From a bacterium (GTDB taxonomy: Bacteria; SZUA-182; DTGQ01), in NCBI GenBank assembly GCA_023512255.1, contig JAILZY010000037.1, forward strand, positions 1 to 31,855: a DNA stretch of 31,855 nucleotides. Reading direction: 5' to 3'. Shown here in pieces: positions 6,718 to 14,603 of the stretch. Under the pieces are notes generated by a model, which saw nothing but the letters and a program-made list of their open reading frames with translations, did no database searches and was not told where the DNA came from. The position numbers were made by a program, and so were the translations under genes. Every line of letters begins with the position of its first letter. Position 1 is the first letter of the stretch.

Positions 6718-9700
6718 TTAGTTTTTTTTCGATTTTTTCTTTGATTCCGAGGACAGCACCCCAATCCTGCGGAGGGCCTCTTTCTGCAATTTCTCATCAC
6801 GGGCGCCGTTGACCACCTTCTGATAGGCGCTCTTGGCTTCCTCGCTTTTTCCCTGCCGCTCGTATAATTCCCCTACTCGGTAGTAGACCTTGATCTTCCA
6901 CTCTTCTTCCTCCGGATAGAGGTATGGAATTTTCAGAAAATCAGCTATCGCCTGGGTATAGTCTCTCAACTGGGTTCTAGCCTCCCCAAGCTGAAACAAT
7001 GACTTAAGTCGCATTTCCTTATTCTGGGACTTAGCCGAATCACTGAAGGCTCGCACTGCCTCCTCGTAGCGGGCCTCATCGAAAAAGGCCTGGCCAAGCT
7101 TGAATTGAACCTCGTGAAAGAAAGGCCCTTCGGGGAATTTCTCCACAAGCTGAAGATAATCAGCCCGCGCCTTTTCTGTCTCGCCCAGCCTCTCAAAAGA
7201 AGCCCCCCGGTAGTAAAGCGCTTCATGGAGGAGAACCTCGGGTTTTTCGTACTGCAATACAGCATCGCACTCGGCAATAGTCTTTTGAACCTGCCCAAGG
7301 GAAAAGTAAGCCTTAGCCAGGCCAACGTGGATATCTATCGCCCGGCTGGTTTGGGGAGATATACCGAGAAGCTTGGTAAATTCCTCAATGGCCCGCTCAT
7401 ACTCGCCCGATTGCAGATGGATAGAGGCGACCTTGTACATGGCCTCATCTAGGAGTTTTCCCTTGGGAAATTTCTGAATCAGGGTCTGATAATTCTGAAT
7501 AGCCTCGGGCAGATTCCCACGAGTGAAAAGGGTTTCTCCGATCTGGAACTGAAGTTGCTCGCTGATCGGGTTATCCTTATATTTTTCAATAAAATTCTTA
7601 GATGCCTCAAGGTATTGCTCGATCATCCCCAGCCGATCATAGCAAAGAATTATCCCGTATTCGGCCTCAATCCCTACCGAAGTGTCGACAAACTGAGCAG
7701 CAAGCTCCTGGTAGCGCGAGAGAGCCTGTGAATACTGCCCCAGATTATAGAGACAGTCAGCTATTCTGATCTTGGCCTGATTGACAAAACGGCTCGTGGG
7801 GTATTCTGCAAGGAGATGCTGAAATTCTTTCAGCGCTTCTTGGAATTTGCTATCCTGGAAAAAGGTTAACCCAATGTAGTACTGACTTTGGTCGAGTAAA
7901 TCACTCTGTGGAAACCGCTTGATCAGCCGCCGAAATTGCCTGATCGCCTCTCGCCCATCACCCATCCGGGAGAAGGTCAGAGCATAGCGAAAGGTGGCTG
8001 TAGGCAGAAGAGATGAGGTGGGGAATTTAGTCATCAGCTCCTCAAGGCACTTTTGAGATTCGGCATATTTTTTCAGATTATGCAAGGATTCGGCCTGACG
8101 AAAGAGAGCATCGGGCACAAGTGAGCTGTCTGGAAAACTGGTAACCATCCGTGAAAACTCCCTAGCAGCCTGGTGCCAGTCTTCCATCCGATAATAGGCC
8201 CAGGCAATCCCATGCTGGGCAGGAGCGCTCCATTTGCCTTCCGGATACTCATCCAGAAGCTTAGAGTAGCTTTGAATAGCTGCCCGGTAGTTTCCCTGGC
8301 GAAAATTTGATTCACCGATCCAGTAAAGCGCCTGATCGGCTAGGGCGCTGTCAGGATAGTCATTGAGGAGCTTGGTGAGATCAGAAATAGCCTGGGCATA
8401 ATGCTCAAGGAGAATAGAGCAGGTGCCCAGCCGAAAATAGGCTGCTTCCGTATAATCGTTAGCTTTGGCTACAGCGGGGGGAGTCAATTTTCGATACCAA
8501 TTGGCAGCCTCAGCGTACTGCTTCTGATTGTAGAAGGTCTCAGCCAGCATGAAGATAGCAGAAATCTGAAGATGCTCATCAATTCCCTGCCGCCCCAGCA
8601 GTTCCTTCAATCTTTCGGCCGCAGTCTGATAGTCCGCGGTTTTAAACCCAGCCCAAGCAATGCCAAACAGGGCCTGATTGGACACCGTGGCAGTGGGATA
8701 GCTGGCTAGGAGCTGCTCGTAGGTTTTTTGCGCTCTTTGGTAGTCTTCCAGCATGAAATAGCAGCGCCCCTGACGATATATGGCTTGGGGAATCAGGCTG
8801 CTGTTTGGGTATTTTTGTCTAAGAGCCTCAAGCTGCTTGATCGACTCATCAAATCTTGAGGTCTTAAAATATGTCCAGGCCAGGCCATACAAGGCAGAGT
8901 CAGCCAGACTGTGAGAGGCGAACTTGGAGAGAAACTCGCTATAGAGCTTTTCACTAGTGTTAAAATCATTCAGGTTAAAAGCGCACTCTGCCTGCCAGAA
9001 GATGCCCTGAGCGAGAAAGGGGCTTTCAGGGAATTCCCTGAGCAGCTGCTGGTAAGCGCGGGCTGAGTCCTCATATTTTCCTAGGTGATAGAGGCTTGCC
9101 GCCAGAAGATAATAGGCTTTCTCACGCAAGGGGCTCAAGCCAAAAAGCCTAATTACCGACTGAAGATAGTCGCTGGACAGTCGAAACTCTCCCCTTTGAG
9201 CATGAATCCACCCCAGAGAGTAAAAGGCGTAATCAGCGTACTGAGCCTGAGTTGAGCGCTCAATAACCCGCTGGTAGAAGGATATAGCCTTATCCATCTC
9301 TTTCAGGTTGAAGTATGATTCTCCAGCCCAGTAGGCGGCTACACCCTTATAGGGGCTGTTTGGATATTTCCTGATCAGCGTCTCAAAGGCTGAGGCGGCT
9401 TGGCGGTAATTTCCCCGTGAATATTCATGCTTTCCATACTCATAATAGCCCTTGTCCTTCAAAAGAGCCCGGGAGAAGGCTCCGGCGACCGGCAAACCAA
9501 AAAGGCAGCCAAAGCGGGGTTTGACCACAGGTTTCACTTTCTCATCAGCACCAATGGCCGGCGCGATAGCTGATTTGGCCGATTCACTTGGAACATCCTT
9601 GACTCCTAGAGCTGAGAGGGTTGGAAGCTGCAGGTCGGTCTTATCCTCTTTAAACTTTAACTGATAATCTCCAGTAACCACAACCTCCGGCAAGGTAATG

Positions 9701-9903
9701 CCTGGCTTGGCTTCATCCTCCTTGATCTCAGCACCATCACCACCTGCCGCCGTGGCGGCCCATGAGGGCAGCCTCAATGGAGGCAGCATTGAGCAGATTA
9801 TTAGCCAGCATGATATAAGAATTATCCCCAAAATCATCCATACTTTTCTAGATAAGCTTACCTGCGGGGTCCTCAATCTCCCCTGCTTTTTTATCCGCTT
9901 CAT
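6718..9903 (-). CDS. Giant tetratricopeptide repeat protein, envelope-anchored
   Basis: About 1060 residues, made up almost entirely of TPR units of roughly 36-37 residues (around twenty or more by eye). Typical motifs are Y-x-x-A-x-x-x-F and a terminal P of the YPxS type (for example FETLIRKYPNSPYKGVAAYW). The YbgF/BamD-like spacing suggests an extended solenoid for protein contacts. An N-terminal hydrophobic segment with an apparent cleavage region (SWA-AT) predicts export to the periplasm or inner-membrane anchoring. The C-terminus is Lys-rich (ESKKKSKKN). ATG at 9903 is preferred, 13 bases after AAGGGAGG; a TTG at 9927 would contain that ribosome binding site. It lies between another TPR gene and exbBD-tonB, so it may scaffold the TonB machine. 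No enzymatic motif was seen. Confidence 0.85.
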   Translation of the reverse strand: MKRIKKQGRLRTPQVSLSRKVWMILGIILISCWLIICSMLPPLRLPSWAATAAGGDGAEIKEDEAKPGITLPEVVVTGDYQLKFKEDKTDLQLPTLSALGVKDVPSESAKSAIAPAIGADEKVKPVVKPRFGCLFGLPVAGAFSRALLKDKGYYEYGKHEYSRGNYRQAASAFETLIRKYPNSPYKGVAAYWAGESYFNLKEMDKAISFYQRVIERSTQAQYADYAFYSLGWIHAQRGEFRLSSDYLQSVIRLFGLSPLREKAYYLLAASLYHLGKYEDSARAYQQLLREFPESPFLAQGIFWQAECAFNLNDFNTSEKLYSEFLSKFASHSLADSALYGLAWTYFKTSRFDESIKQLEALRQKYPNSSLIPQAIYRQGRCYFMLEDYQRAQKTYEQLLASYPTATVSNQALFGIAWAGFKTADYQTAAERLKELLGRQGIDEHLQISAIFMLAETFYNQKQYAEAANWYRKLTPPAVAKANDYTEAAYFRLGTCSILLEHYAQAISDLTKLLNDYPDSALADQALYWIGESNFRQGNYRAAIQSYSKLLDEYPEGKWSAPAQHGIAWAYYRMEDWHQAAREFSRMVTSFPDSSLVPDALFRQAESLHNLKKYAESQKCLEELMTKFPTSSLLPTATFRYALTFSRMGDGREAIRQFRRLIKRFPQSDLLDQSQYYIGLTFFQDSKFQEALKEFQHLLAEYPTSRFVNQAKIRIADCLYNLGQYSQALSRYQELAAQFVDTSVGIEAEYGIILCYDRLGMIEQYLEASKNFIEKYKDNPISEQLQFQIGETLFTRGNLPEAIQNYQTLIQKFPKGKLLDEAMYKVASIHLQSGEYERAIEEFTKLLGISPQTSRAIDIHVGLAKAYFSLGQVQKTIAECDAVLQYEKPEVLLHEALYYRGASFERLGETEKARADYLQLVEKFPEGPFFHEVQFKLGQAFFDEARYEEAVRAFSDSAKSQNKEMRLKSLFQLGEARTQLRDYTQAIADFLKIPYLYPEEEEWKIKVYYRVGELYERQGKSEEAKSAYQKVVNGARDEKLQKEALRRIGVLSSESKKKSKKN

Positions 9904-9947
9904 CAAGGATTTCCATCCTCCCTTCAAAAATAATGACCTTCTGTCTC

Positions 9948-11510
9948 TTATGGAGCTTTTTTTATCTGAGATCGCAATTTCTCAATCCTCTGGCGAGCGG
10001 CTGATCGGAGCTGATCTTCATTTTTCCCTCGGGCCACCTTCTCGTAAAGCTCTAGGGCCTTTTCGACCTTACCCTGATGCTCGTAGATCCCCGCGACCCT
10101 CATTTCAGCCATAGCCGCCCAGTTGTCGATCCCATGGTACTGCTGCTGCTGGGAAAGCTGCAACCATGCATGGATAGCTTGATCGTAATTTTTTTGCCCT
10201 GCCCAGGACTCTCCTAGCCAGTAGAGGGCCTCGGCAGCCACACTCCGATCAGACGCCTTTGAGGCGCTTTCATAAGCCCTGACCGCCTCAGTAAACTGCC
10301 CGGCCTGATAGGCCATAGCCCCAAGCTGTAGCCAAGAACTAGCGCATAGCGAGCTTTCTTTAAACTCCTTGACGATGCGGCTAAACTGCTGCTTGGCTAG
10401 ATCCATCTTGCCCAGTTTTTGATTGCTTAGGGCAAGGTAATAGGAGGCTTGGGGCAGATAGTCGCTTTTTGTCCAGGTGCGAATGAATTTCTCCAGCCAC
10501 TCCGCCGCCTGGGAGTAATTTTCCAGTTTAAAGTGCAAAACTCCTATCTGAAAGGTCACTGCCTCTGCTAGCTCATCTTTTGGATATTTGGCCAAGAACT
10601 GCTGATATAAAGCTATAGCCTTCGAAAATTGCTGAATCTGATAAAGGGAAAGACCTGCACCATACAAGGCTAGCCTGATCTCGGGCGAATCAGGATAGTC
10701 ATTGATAATCTTCTGATAGTGCTGAGCTGCCCGATCATAATTCCCAGCTCGATATTCAATCTCCGCTATATTCAGCCAGGCACTGACAACCTGCTGTTTG
10801 TTTTGTGGCTTCCTGGCTGTAAATTCCTGAAAGGCTTTCAGAGCCTGGTTATCATCCTGCAATTTCAGAGCGGCCATGCCCAGCCCATAAAGGGCATCGG
10901 CAGCATAACGGTAATTTGGGTAATTCTTTACCACCTGCTGGTAGGCTTCTTTGGCCTCCTTCCATTTTCCCGCTAGGCTTTTTGATTCCGCTGACCAAAA
11001 GAGGGCATCAGCAGCCAGCCGGCTACCAGAGCAGCGATCGAGTAGGGTTTGATAGAAGCCGTCTGCCTTCTCATATTCTTTTTTGAGAAAATATATCTGT
11101 CCCAGCCGATAAAGGGTCTTATCCAGCAGATCGCTTTTTTGAGGATACTGATCGAGCAGTTTCTGATACCAGATAAGAGACTGATCGTAATTTTTTTGCT
11201 TAAAATACGACTCTGCAATCCGAAACTGAGCATAGGGAGCTTTGGCAGAGTTTGGATATAACCGCAACAGGTGGGAAAACTGATCAATAGCCAAATCATA
11301 AAAGCCATCCTTATAGGCTCCGAGGGCAACCGCATACAGGCTATTTTCATCCGCCACCATGCCCTCCTGAGCAGCAAAGCATCGCCCTGCTGAAGAAGAT
11401 GAAGCTTGAAAAAACGCACCGGCAACCATCACGGCCATCATTACGGACAGCACTAGTGAGGACATGGCGACAGAGGACAAAACCACCCTCCAAGCTCTCT
11501 GAGCAGCCAT
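9948..11510 (-). CDS. Exported tetratricopeptide repeat protein
   Basis: About 520 residues with an N-terminal signal sequence (hydrophobic segment ending near GRCFAA) followed by roughly a dozen TPR units spaced about 36 residues apart, of the same YbgF-like type as the next gene (for example FSHLLRLYPNSAKAPYAQFR). It probably acts in the periplasm. The ATG at 11510 is 11 bases after AGGG. An in-frame ATG at 11531 adds seven residues but has no visible ribosome binding site. It is the first gene of the minus-strand cluster, about 45 bases before the giant TPR gene. The two TPR proteins may be tandem paralogues, as their repeats look alike. Confidence 0.85.
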   Translation of the reverse strand: MAAQRAWRVVLSSVAMSSLVLSVMMAVMVAGAFFQASSSSAGRCFAAQEGMVADENSLYAVALGAYKDGFYDLAIDQFSHLLRLYPNSAKAPYAQFRIAESYFKQKNYDQSLIWYQKLLDQYPQKSDLLDKTLYRLGQIYFLKKEYEKADGFYQTLLDRCSGSRLAADALFWSAESKSLAGKWKEAKEAYQQVVKNYPNYRYAADALYGLGMAALKLQDDNQALKAFQEFTARKPQNKQQVVSAWLNIAEIEYRAGNYDRAAQHYQKIINDYPDSPEIRLALYGAGLSLYQIQQFSKAIALYQQFLAKYPKDELAEAVTFQIGVLHFKLENYSQAAEWLEKFIRTWTKSDYLPQASYYLALSNQKLGKMDLAKQQFSRIVKEFKESSLCASSWLQLGAMAYQAGQFTEAVRAYESASKASDRSVAAEALYWLGESWAGQKNYDQAIHAWLQLSQQQQYHGIDNWAAMAEMRVAGIYEHQGKVEKALELYEKVARGKNEDQLRSAARQRIEKLRSQIKKAP

Positions 11511-11561
11511 AGAAGCATTATCCCTGCACATTCTTAAGAAGAATACAGCAAAGTATACACC

Positions 11562-11721
11562 TTCACAAACTATGCACCTTACACAGCGCTAAATGGTCTT
11601 TTCGCTAATAAGGTGCGCAAGCTAGGCGGGCACAAGGTCCGCCCCTACACAATTGATAACGTAATTGATCCGCTGTGCACTTGTGTTACGCACTTAGCGA
11701 AAGAACCACTAAATTTGTGAA
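11562..11721. repeat. MITE-like imperfect inverted-repeat element
   Basis: A 160-base non-coding segment bounded by TTCACAAA (11562-11569) and its complement TTTGTGAA (11714-11721). Inside, TGGTCTTTTCGCTAATAAGG with the following TGCG (11594-11617) matches the complement of 11689-11708 apart from a four-base gap and a few changes. The centre is GGCGG (625-629) and CCGCC (639-643) around GCACAAGGT at 11625-11643. The shape is that of a small non-autonomous palindromic element. A short GC hairpin (CCCGC/GCGGG, 11735-11749) and an ATTTGT/ACAAAT hairpin (11761-11776) follow. No target-site duplication was recognised. Confidence 0.5.
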
Positions 11722-11796
11722 TACTAGATCATCCCCCGCCCTTCGCGGGAGAGGCAATAGATTTGTCTCCACAAATTAAAGAAAGTGTGAAGGCCC

Positions 11797-11867
11797 GCTA
11801 AACTCAAAGCTTAACTTTTTGTATTTCCATACGATAAATATTTATTCGCCAGTTATTTGAGTTTAGC
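11797..11867. repeat. Perfect 12-base inverted repeat with central AT palindrome
   Basis: GCTAAACTCAAA (11797-11808) is perfectly complementary to TTTGAGTTTAGC (11856-11867), and the 47-base loop contains the perfect palindrome ATAAATATTTAT (11835-11846). It lies about 290 bases upstream of the TPR operon start. It could be an operator, a protein-binding cruciform or the end of a small mobile element; nothing decides between these. Confidence 0.6.
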
Positions 11868-11923
11868 ATACTTTGCTTAGAAATTCAATTTTTCCTCAAG
11901 GCAAGCTAGGCTGGGCTCTCTTT

Positions 11924-12011
11924 TCTTTATCTTGTCTTTATCTTGGCAGGTGGGTAAGGCCTATCTTTCTTTACGGTTTCAATGGCCCTGGGGGTTCAAT
12001 AGCCTTGGGGA
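11924..12011. repeat. Two tandem duplications downstream of larE
   Basis: TCTTTATCTTG is repeated head to tail at 11924-11934 and 11935-11945 (period 11). TTCAATGGCCCTGGGGG (11978-11994) is followed directly by TTCAATAGCCTTGGGGA (11995-12011), period 17 with three differences. Both lie in the 500-base gap between larE and the TPR operon. Confidence 0.65.
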
Positions 12012-12032
12012 CTGAAGAGCTTTAGGCGGCTT

Positions 12033-12869
12033 TTAAGGACAGTAGTCCTCAAGGTCTAAGATTGCGGTTTCAAACCCAAGTTCTTTCAAGCCGCTTGCAA
12101 TCTTTGGCCAAAGCCCAAGCCCCAGAATCCTTTTCCGATCAGCCGCCGAGGGCTGAACCCTGGCCAGTTGATTCTGAGCCGCCATTTGCCGCAGAGTCTT
12201 AGACTGCCCCTGATTTTGGCTATGGTAGCGAAGCCGGAAGCAGGATAGCCCAAGCTCCTTCAAGAATCTCTCTCCCCGATCAATGAGACTAAGTTTCTCC
12301 CTGCTCAAGGGCTCACCTTGGGGGAATCTTGTGGCCAGGCATGAGTCGGCAGGCTTATTCCAATTCGACAGGCCAAGCTCTTGAGCCAAAGCCCGCACCT
12401 CATCCTTTCGCAGCCCAGCCTCCCGCAAGGGGCTTCGGATGCCAAGCTCTTCAGAGGCCCGAAGCCCTGGCCGATGCTGCTCTAGGTCCTGAGCATTGGT
12501 GCCGTCAACCACCCAGGCCAAGCCTCTCTGTGCGGCTATTTGCTTGGCCACAGAAAACATTTTCCGCTTGCAGAGGTAGCATCGCTCAGCAGGGTTAGCA
12601 GAAAGGCCAGGCTCTTTGAGCAGATCGAGCGGCACGATCAGATGATGAGCGGCCATCTGGTTAGCTAGCAGAGCGGCCTGCTCGATTTCCTGTCGGGAAA
12701 TGAAGGGAGAATCTATGGTTATGGCCAGGCACTTATCACCCAGAGCCTCACGGACTAGGCTCAAGAGCAGGGAGCTATCGACTCCAGCAGAGAAGAGCAG
12801 TGCCGCACTCTCTAGGCTCCTGACTATGCCCTGGAGAGCTTTAAGTTTCTCTAGTAGGTATTTATCCAT
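12033..12869 (-). CDS. larE: ATP-dependent sacrificial sulfur transferase (LarE family)
   Basis: LarE family PP-loop ATPase that adenylates and thiolates carboxylates; in the founding case it builds the nickel-pincer cofactor of lactate racemase. In the 282-residue frame the PP-loop is SAGVDSS (31-37). A CYLC pair (Cys101, Cys104) follows the conserved AER. Cys181, in the DSCLATRFP motif, matches the sulfur-donating Cys of lactobacillus LarE. The ATG at 12869 (residue 5 of that frame) is preferred because GGAAG abuts the first ATG at 12881. No larA, larB or larC is nearby, so it may serve another nickel enzyme or another thiolation. No strong terminator was found after it. Confidence 0.85.
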   Translation of the reverse strand: MDKYLLEKLKALQGIVRSLESAALLFSAGVDSSLLLSLVREALGDKCLAITIDSPFISRQEIEQAALLANQMAAHHLIVPLDLLKEPGLSANPAERCYLCKRKMFSVAKQIAAQRGLAWVVDGTNAQDLEQHRPGLRASEELGIRSPLREAGLRKDEVRALAQELGLSNWNKPADSCLATRFPQGEPLSREKLSLIDRGERFLKELGLSCFRLRYHSQNQGQSKTLRQMAAQNQLARVQPSAADRKRILGLGLWPKIASGLKELGFETAILDLEDYCP

Positions 12870-13182
12870 GATCTGCCCCATCTTCCTGCTTTCCCTTATT
12901 TACTGTAACTCTATGCTTTTGCACTTTTTTCCGAACCTTTGATTTTACTGGATTTGCTATTATGAGATAATTTTTAAAGATTTCAAGGCGTTAAGAAATT
13001 TCTGCAAAAGTTTAGTGTAACTTATACTTTACCTTCGGTATTTGGAAAAAAGAGAGAAGTAGGCTCAACATACGAAGCAGGCTAAACATACATGGGAATA
13101 TGCCCCTCAAAGCCTTCAATAAAGGCTTTGGTCGACTCATCAAGAGAGCAAAGAGACTGCACACCAAGGTGCTGCTAGCCAT
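12870..13182. other. Gap between larE and glmM
   Basis: No coding region was recognised. It contains the tandem pair AGGCTCAACATACGAAGC (13061-13078) and AGGCTAAACATACATGGG (13079-13096), period 18. A GGG/CCC mini-hairpin around 13094-13106 and a perfect 9-base hairpin at 13108-13130 follow. Past the glmM stop, CCAAGGTGCTGCT (13165-13177) copies CCAAGATGCTGCT (13190-13202) in the glmM 3' end. Confidence 0.55.
13108..13130 (-). terminator. Hairpin downstream of glmM
   Basis: CAAAGCCTT (13108-13116) and AAGGCTTTG (13122-13130) form a perfect 9-base-pair stem with a 5-base loop, about 52 bases past the glmM stop. There is no T-run after it on the minus strand, so it is not a canonical intrinsic terminator. 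It could protect the 3' end or be a dispersed palindrome. Confidence 0.35.
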
Positions 13183-14529
13183 TTATGCCCCAAGATGCTG
13201 CTGCACCAGCGCGGTCAGCTCACTAGCTAGCCTTTCTGTGGTCTTAGCATCCGGCCCCTCAACCATGACTCGAACCATGAGCTGGGTTCCAGAATATCGA
13301 ACCAGTACCCGCCCCTGGTTTCCAAGCTCTGCCTCAGCCCGGCTGATTGCCTCTCGAATCTGCGGAACCTGAGTTAAATCCACCCTGGCCCGCACCGGCA
13401 CGCTAGTTAAAACCTGGGGATAGCGACGCATGATTTTCCCAAGCTCAGACACAGGCCCCGACTGCTCCCGAATCACCCGAAGAAGCCTTAAAGCAGCAAA
13501 AATCCCATCTCCAGTAGTTTGCTCACCATCCATGATGATGAGATGCCCTGAGTCCTCTCCGCCGATAACCGCGCCGCAGGCTTGCATCTCCTCCAGCACG
13601 TAGCGGTCTCCGACTTGGGTCTGCCGAACATTTAGCCCTAAGAGCTCGGCAGCTTTAAAAAACCCCAGATTGCTCATAACCGTGGTTACTACCAGGTTAT
13701 TGAGAAGAAGTCCCTTCTCCTTAAGATAGCGGGCCAGAATCAGGAGCATCTGATCGCCGCTCAAAATCGCTCCCTGCTCATCCACACAGATCAGCCGATC
13801 TCCATCCCCATCAAAAGAAAAGCCGACCTCAGCCCCCTGTTCCAGAACCTGCCTGGCCAGGGTCTCAGGGTATAGGGCTCCGCATTGATGATTGATATTG
13901 ATCCCATCGGGCTGAAAATGGATGGGATGTACCCTCGCTCCCAGCTCCTGAAAGAGGAAGGGAGCAATCGAGCTCGTGGCCCCATTAGCACAATCGAGAC
14001 AAATCTTCATCCCTGACAGATCAAGATCAATAAACGTGCACTTTAAAAAATCAAAATACTGCTGGACAGCATCCCTCACCTCCAGAATGCACCCGATCTG
14101 CCGTCCGGTCGGATGGGGGAATTCTTCATCTTCGGCCTGGATCCTCCTCTCCATTTCCATCTCCTGCTGATCAGTCAATTTGAATCCATCAGGGCCAAAC
14201 ACCTTAATACCATTGTCTTCCATGGGATTGTGAGAGGCGGAGATCACTACTCCGGCGGCTGCTTTGAGTTTTCTGGTCAGGTAGGCAATGCCGGGCGTGG
14301 GCAAAACCCCGACTCGATAGCAGGACCTCCCGCAGGAGGTGATTCCGGCCATTAAGGCCGCCTCCAGCATATCACCAGAGCGCCGTGGGTCCTTTCCCAC
14401 TACGATCCCCTTCCCTTCTGGGTCCAGAGTAACCGCGATCACCTGCCCTACCCGCACAACAGTTGAGGGAATCATGGGAGCGAGATTAGCTATTCCCCGA
14501 ATCCCGTCAGTGCCGAAAAATTTCCTCAT
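13183..14529 (-). CDS. glmM: Phosphoglucosamine mutase
   Basis: GlmM interconverts glucosamine-6-phosphate and glucosamine-1-phosphate on the way to UDP-GlcNAc. From the ATG at 14529 it has 448 residues, the family norm, and begins MRKFFGTDGIRG, the usual GlmM start. GGAGA lies 9 bases upstream. A longer open frame to 14634 would overlap the previous gene and is not needed. Ser99 in ISASHNP is the phosphoserine, the metal loop is DGDGDR, the sugar loop GGEDSGH, and the C-terminal phosphate loop is RYSGT. It lies 74 bases after the GlmS-like gene in the same direction, completing an amino-sugar block. Confidence 0.95.
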   Translation of the reverse strand: MRKFFGTDGIRGIANLAPMIPSTVVRVGQVIAVTLDPEGKGIVVGKDPRRSGDMLEAALMAGITSCGRSCYRVGVLPTPGIAYLTRKLKAAAGVVISASHNPMEDNGIKVFGPDGFKLTDQQEMEMERRIQAEDEEFPHPTGRQIGCILEVRDAVQQYFDFLKCTFIDLDLSGMKICLDCANGATSSIAPFLFQELGARVHPIHFQPDGININHQCGALYPETLARQVLEQGAEVGFSFDGDGDRLICVDEQGAILSGDQMLLILARYLKEKGLLLNNLVVTTVMSNLGFFKAAELLGLNVRQTQVGDRYVLEEMQACGAVIGGEDSGHLIIMDGEQTTGDGIFAALRLLRVIREQSGPVSELGKIMRRYPQVLTSVPVRARVDLTQVPQIREAISRAEAELGNQGRVLVRYSGTQLMVRVMVEGPDAKTTERLASELTALVQQHLGA

Positions 14530-14603
14530 CTTCTTGTCTTCTCCTTGTCTCTTTCCCTTGAGAATCAACACCTTCTCCTTAAAACCAGACGTGTATTTCA
14601 CCA

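Noticed and set aside
12033-12869. Lactate racemase maturation operon
   Set aside because: Only the LarE-type gene is present; larA, larB and larC are not in the window, so a racemase role is not claimed.
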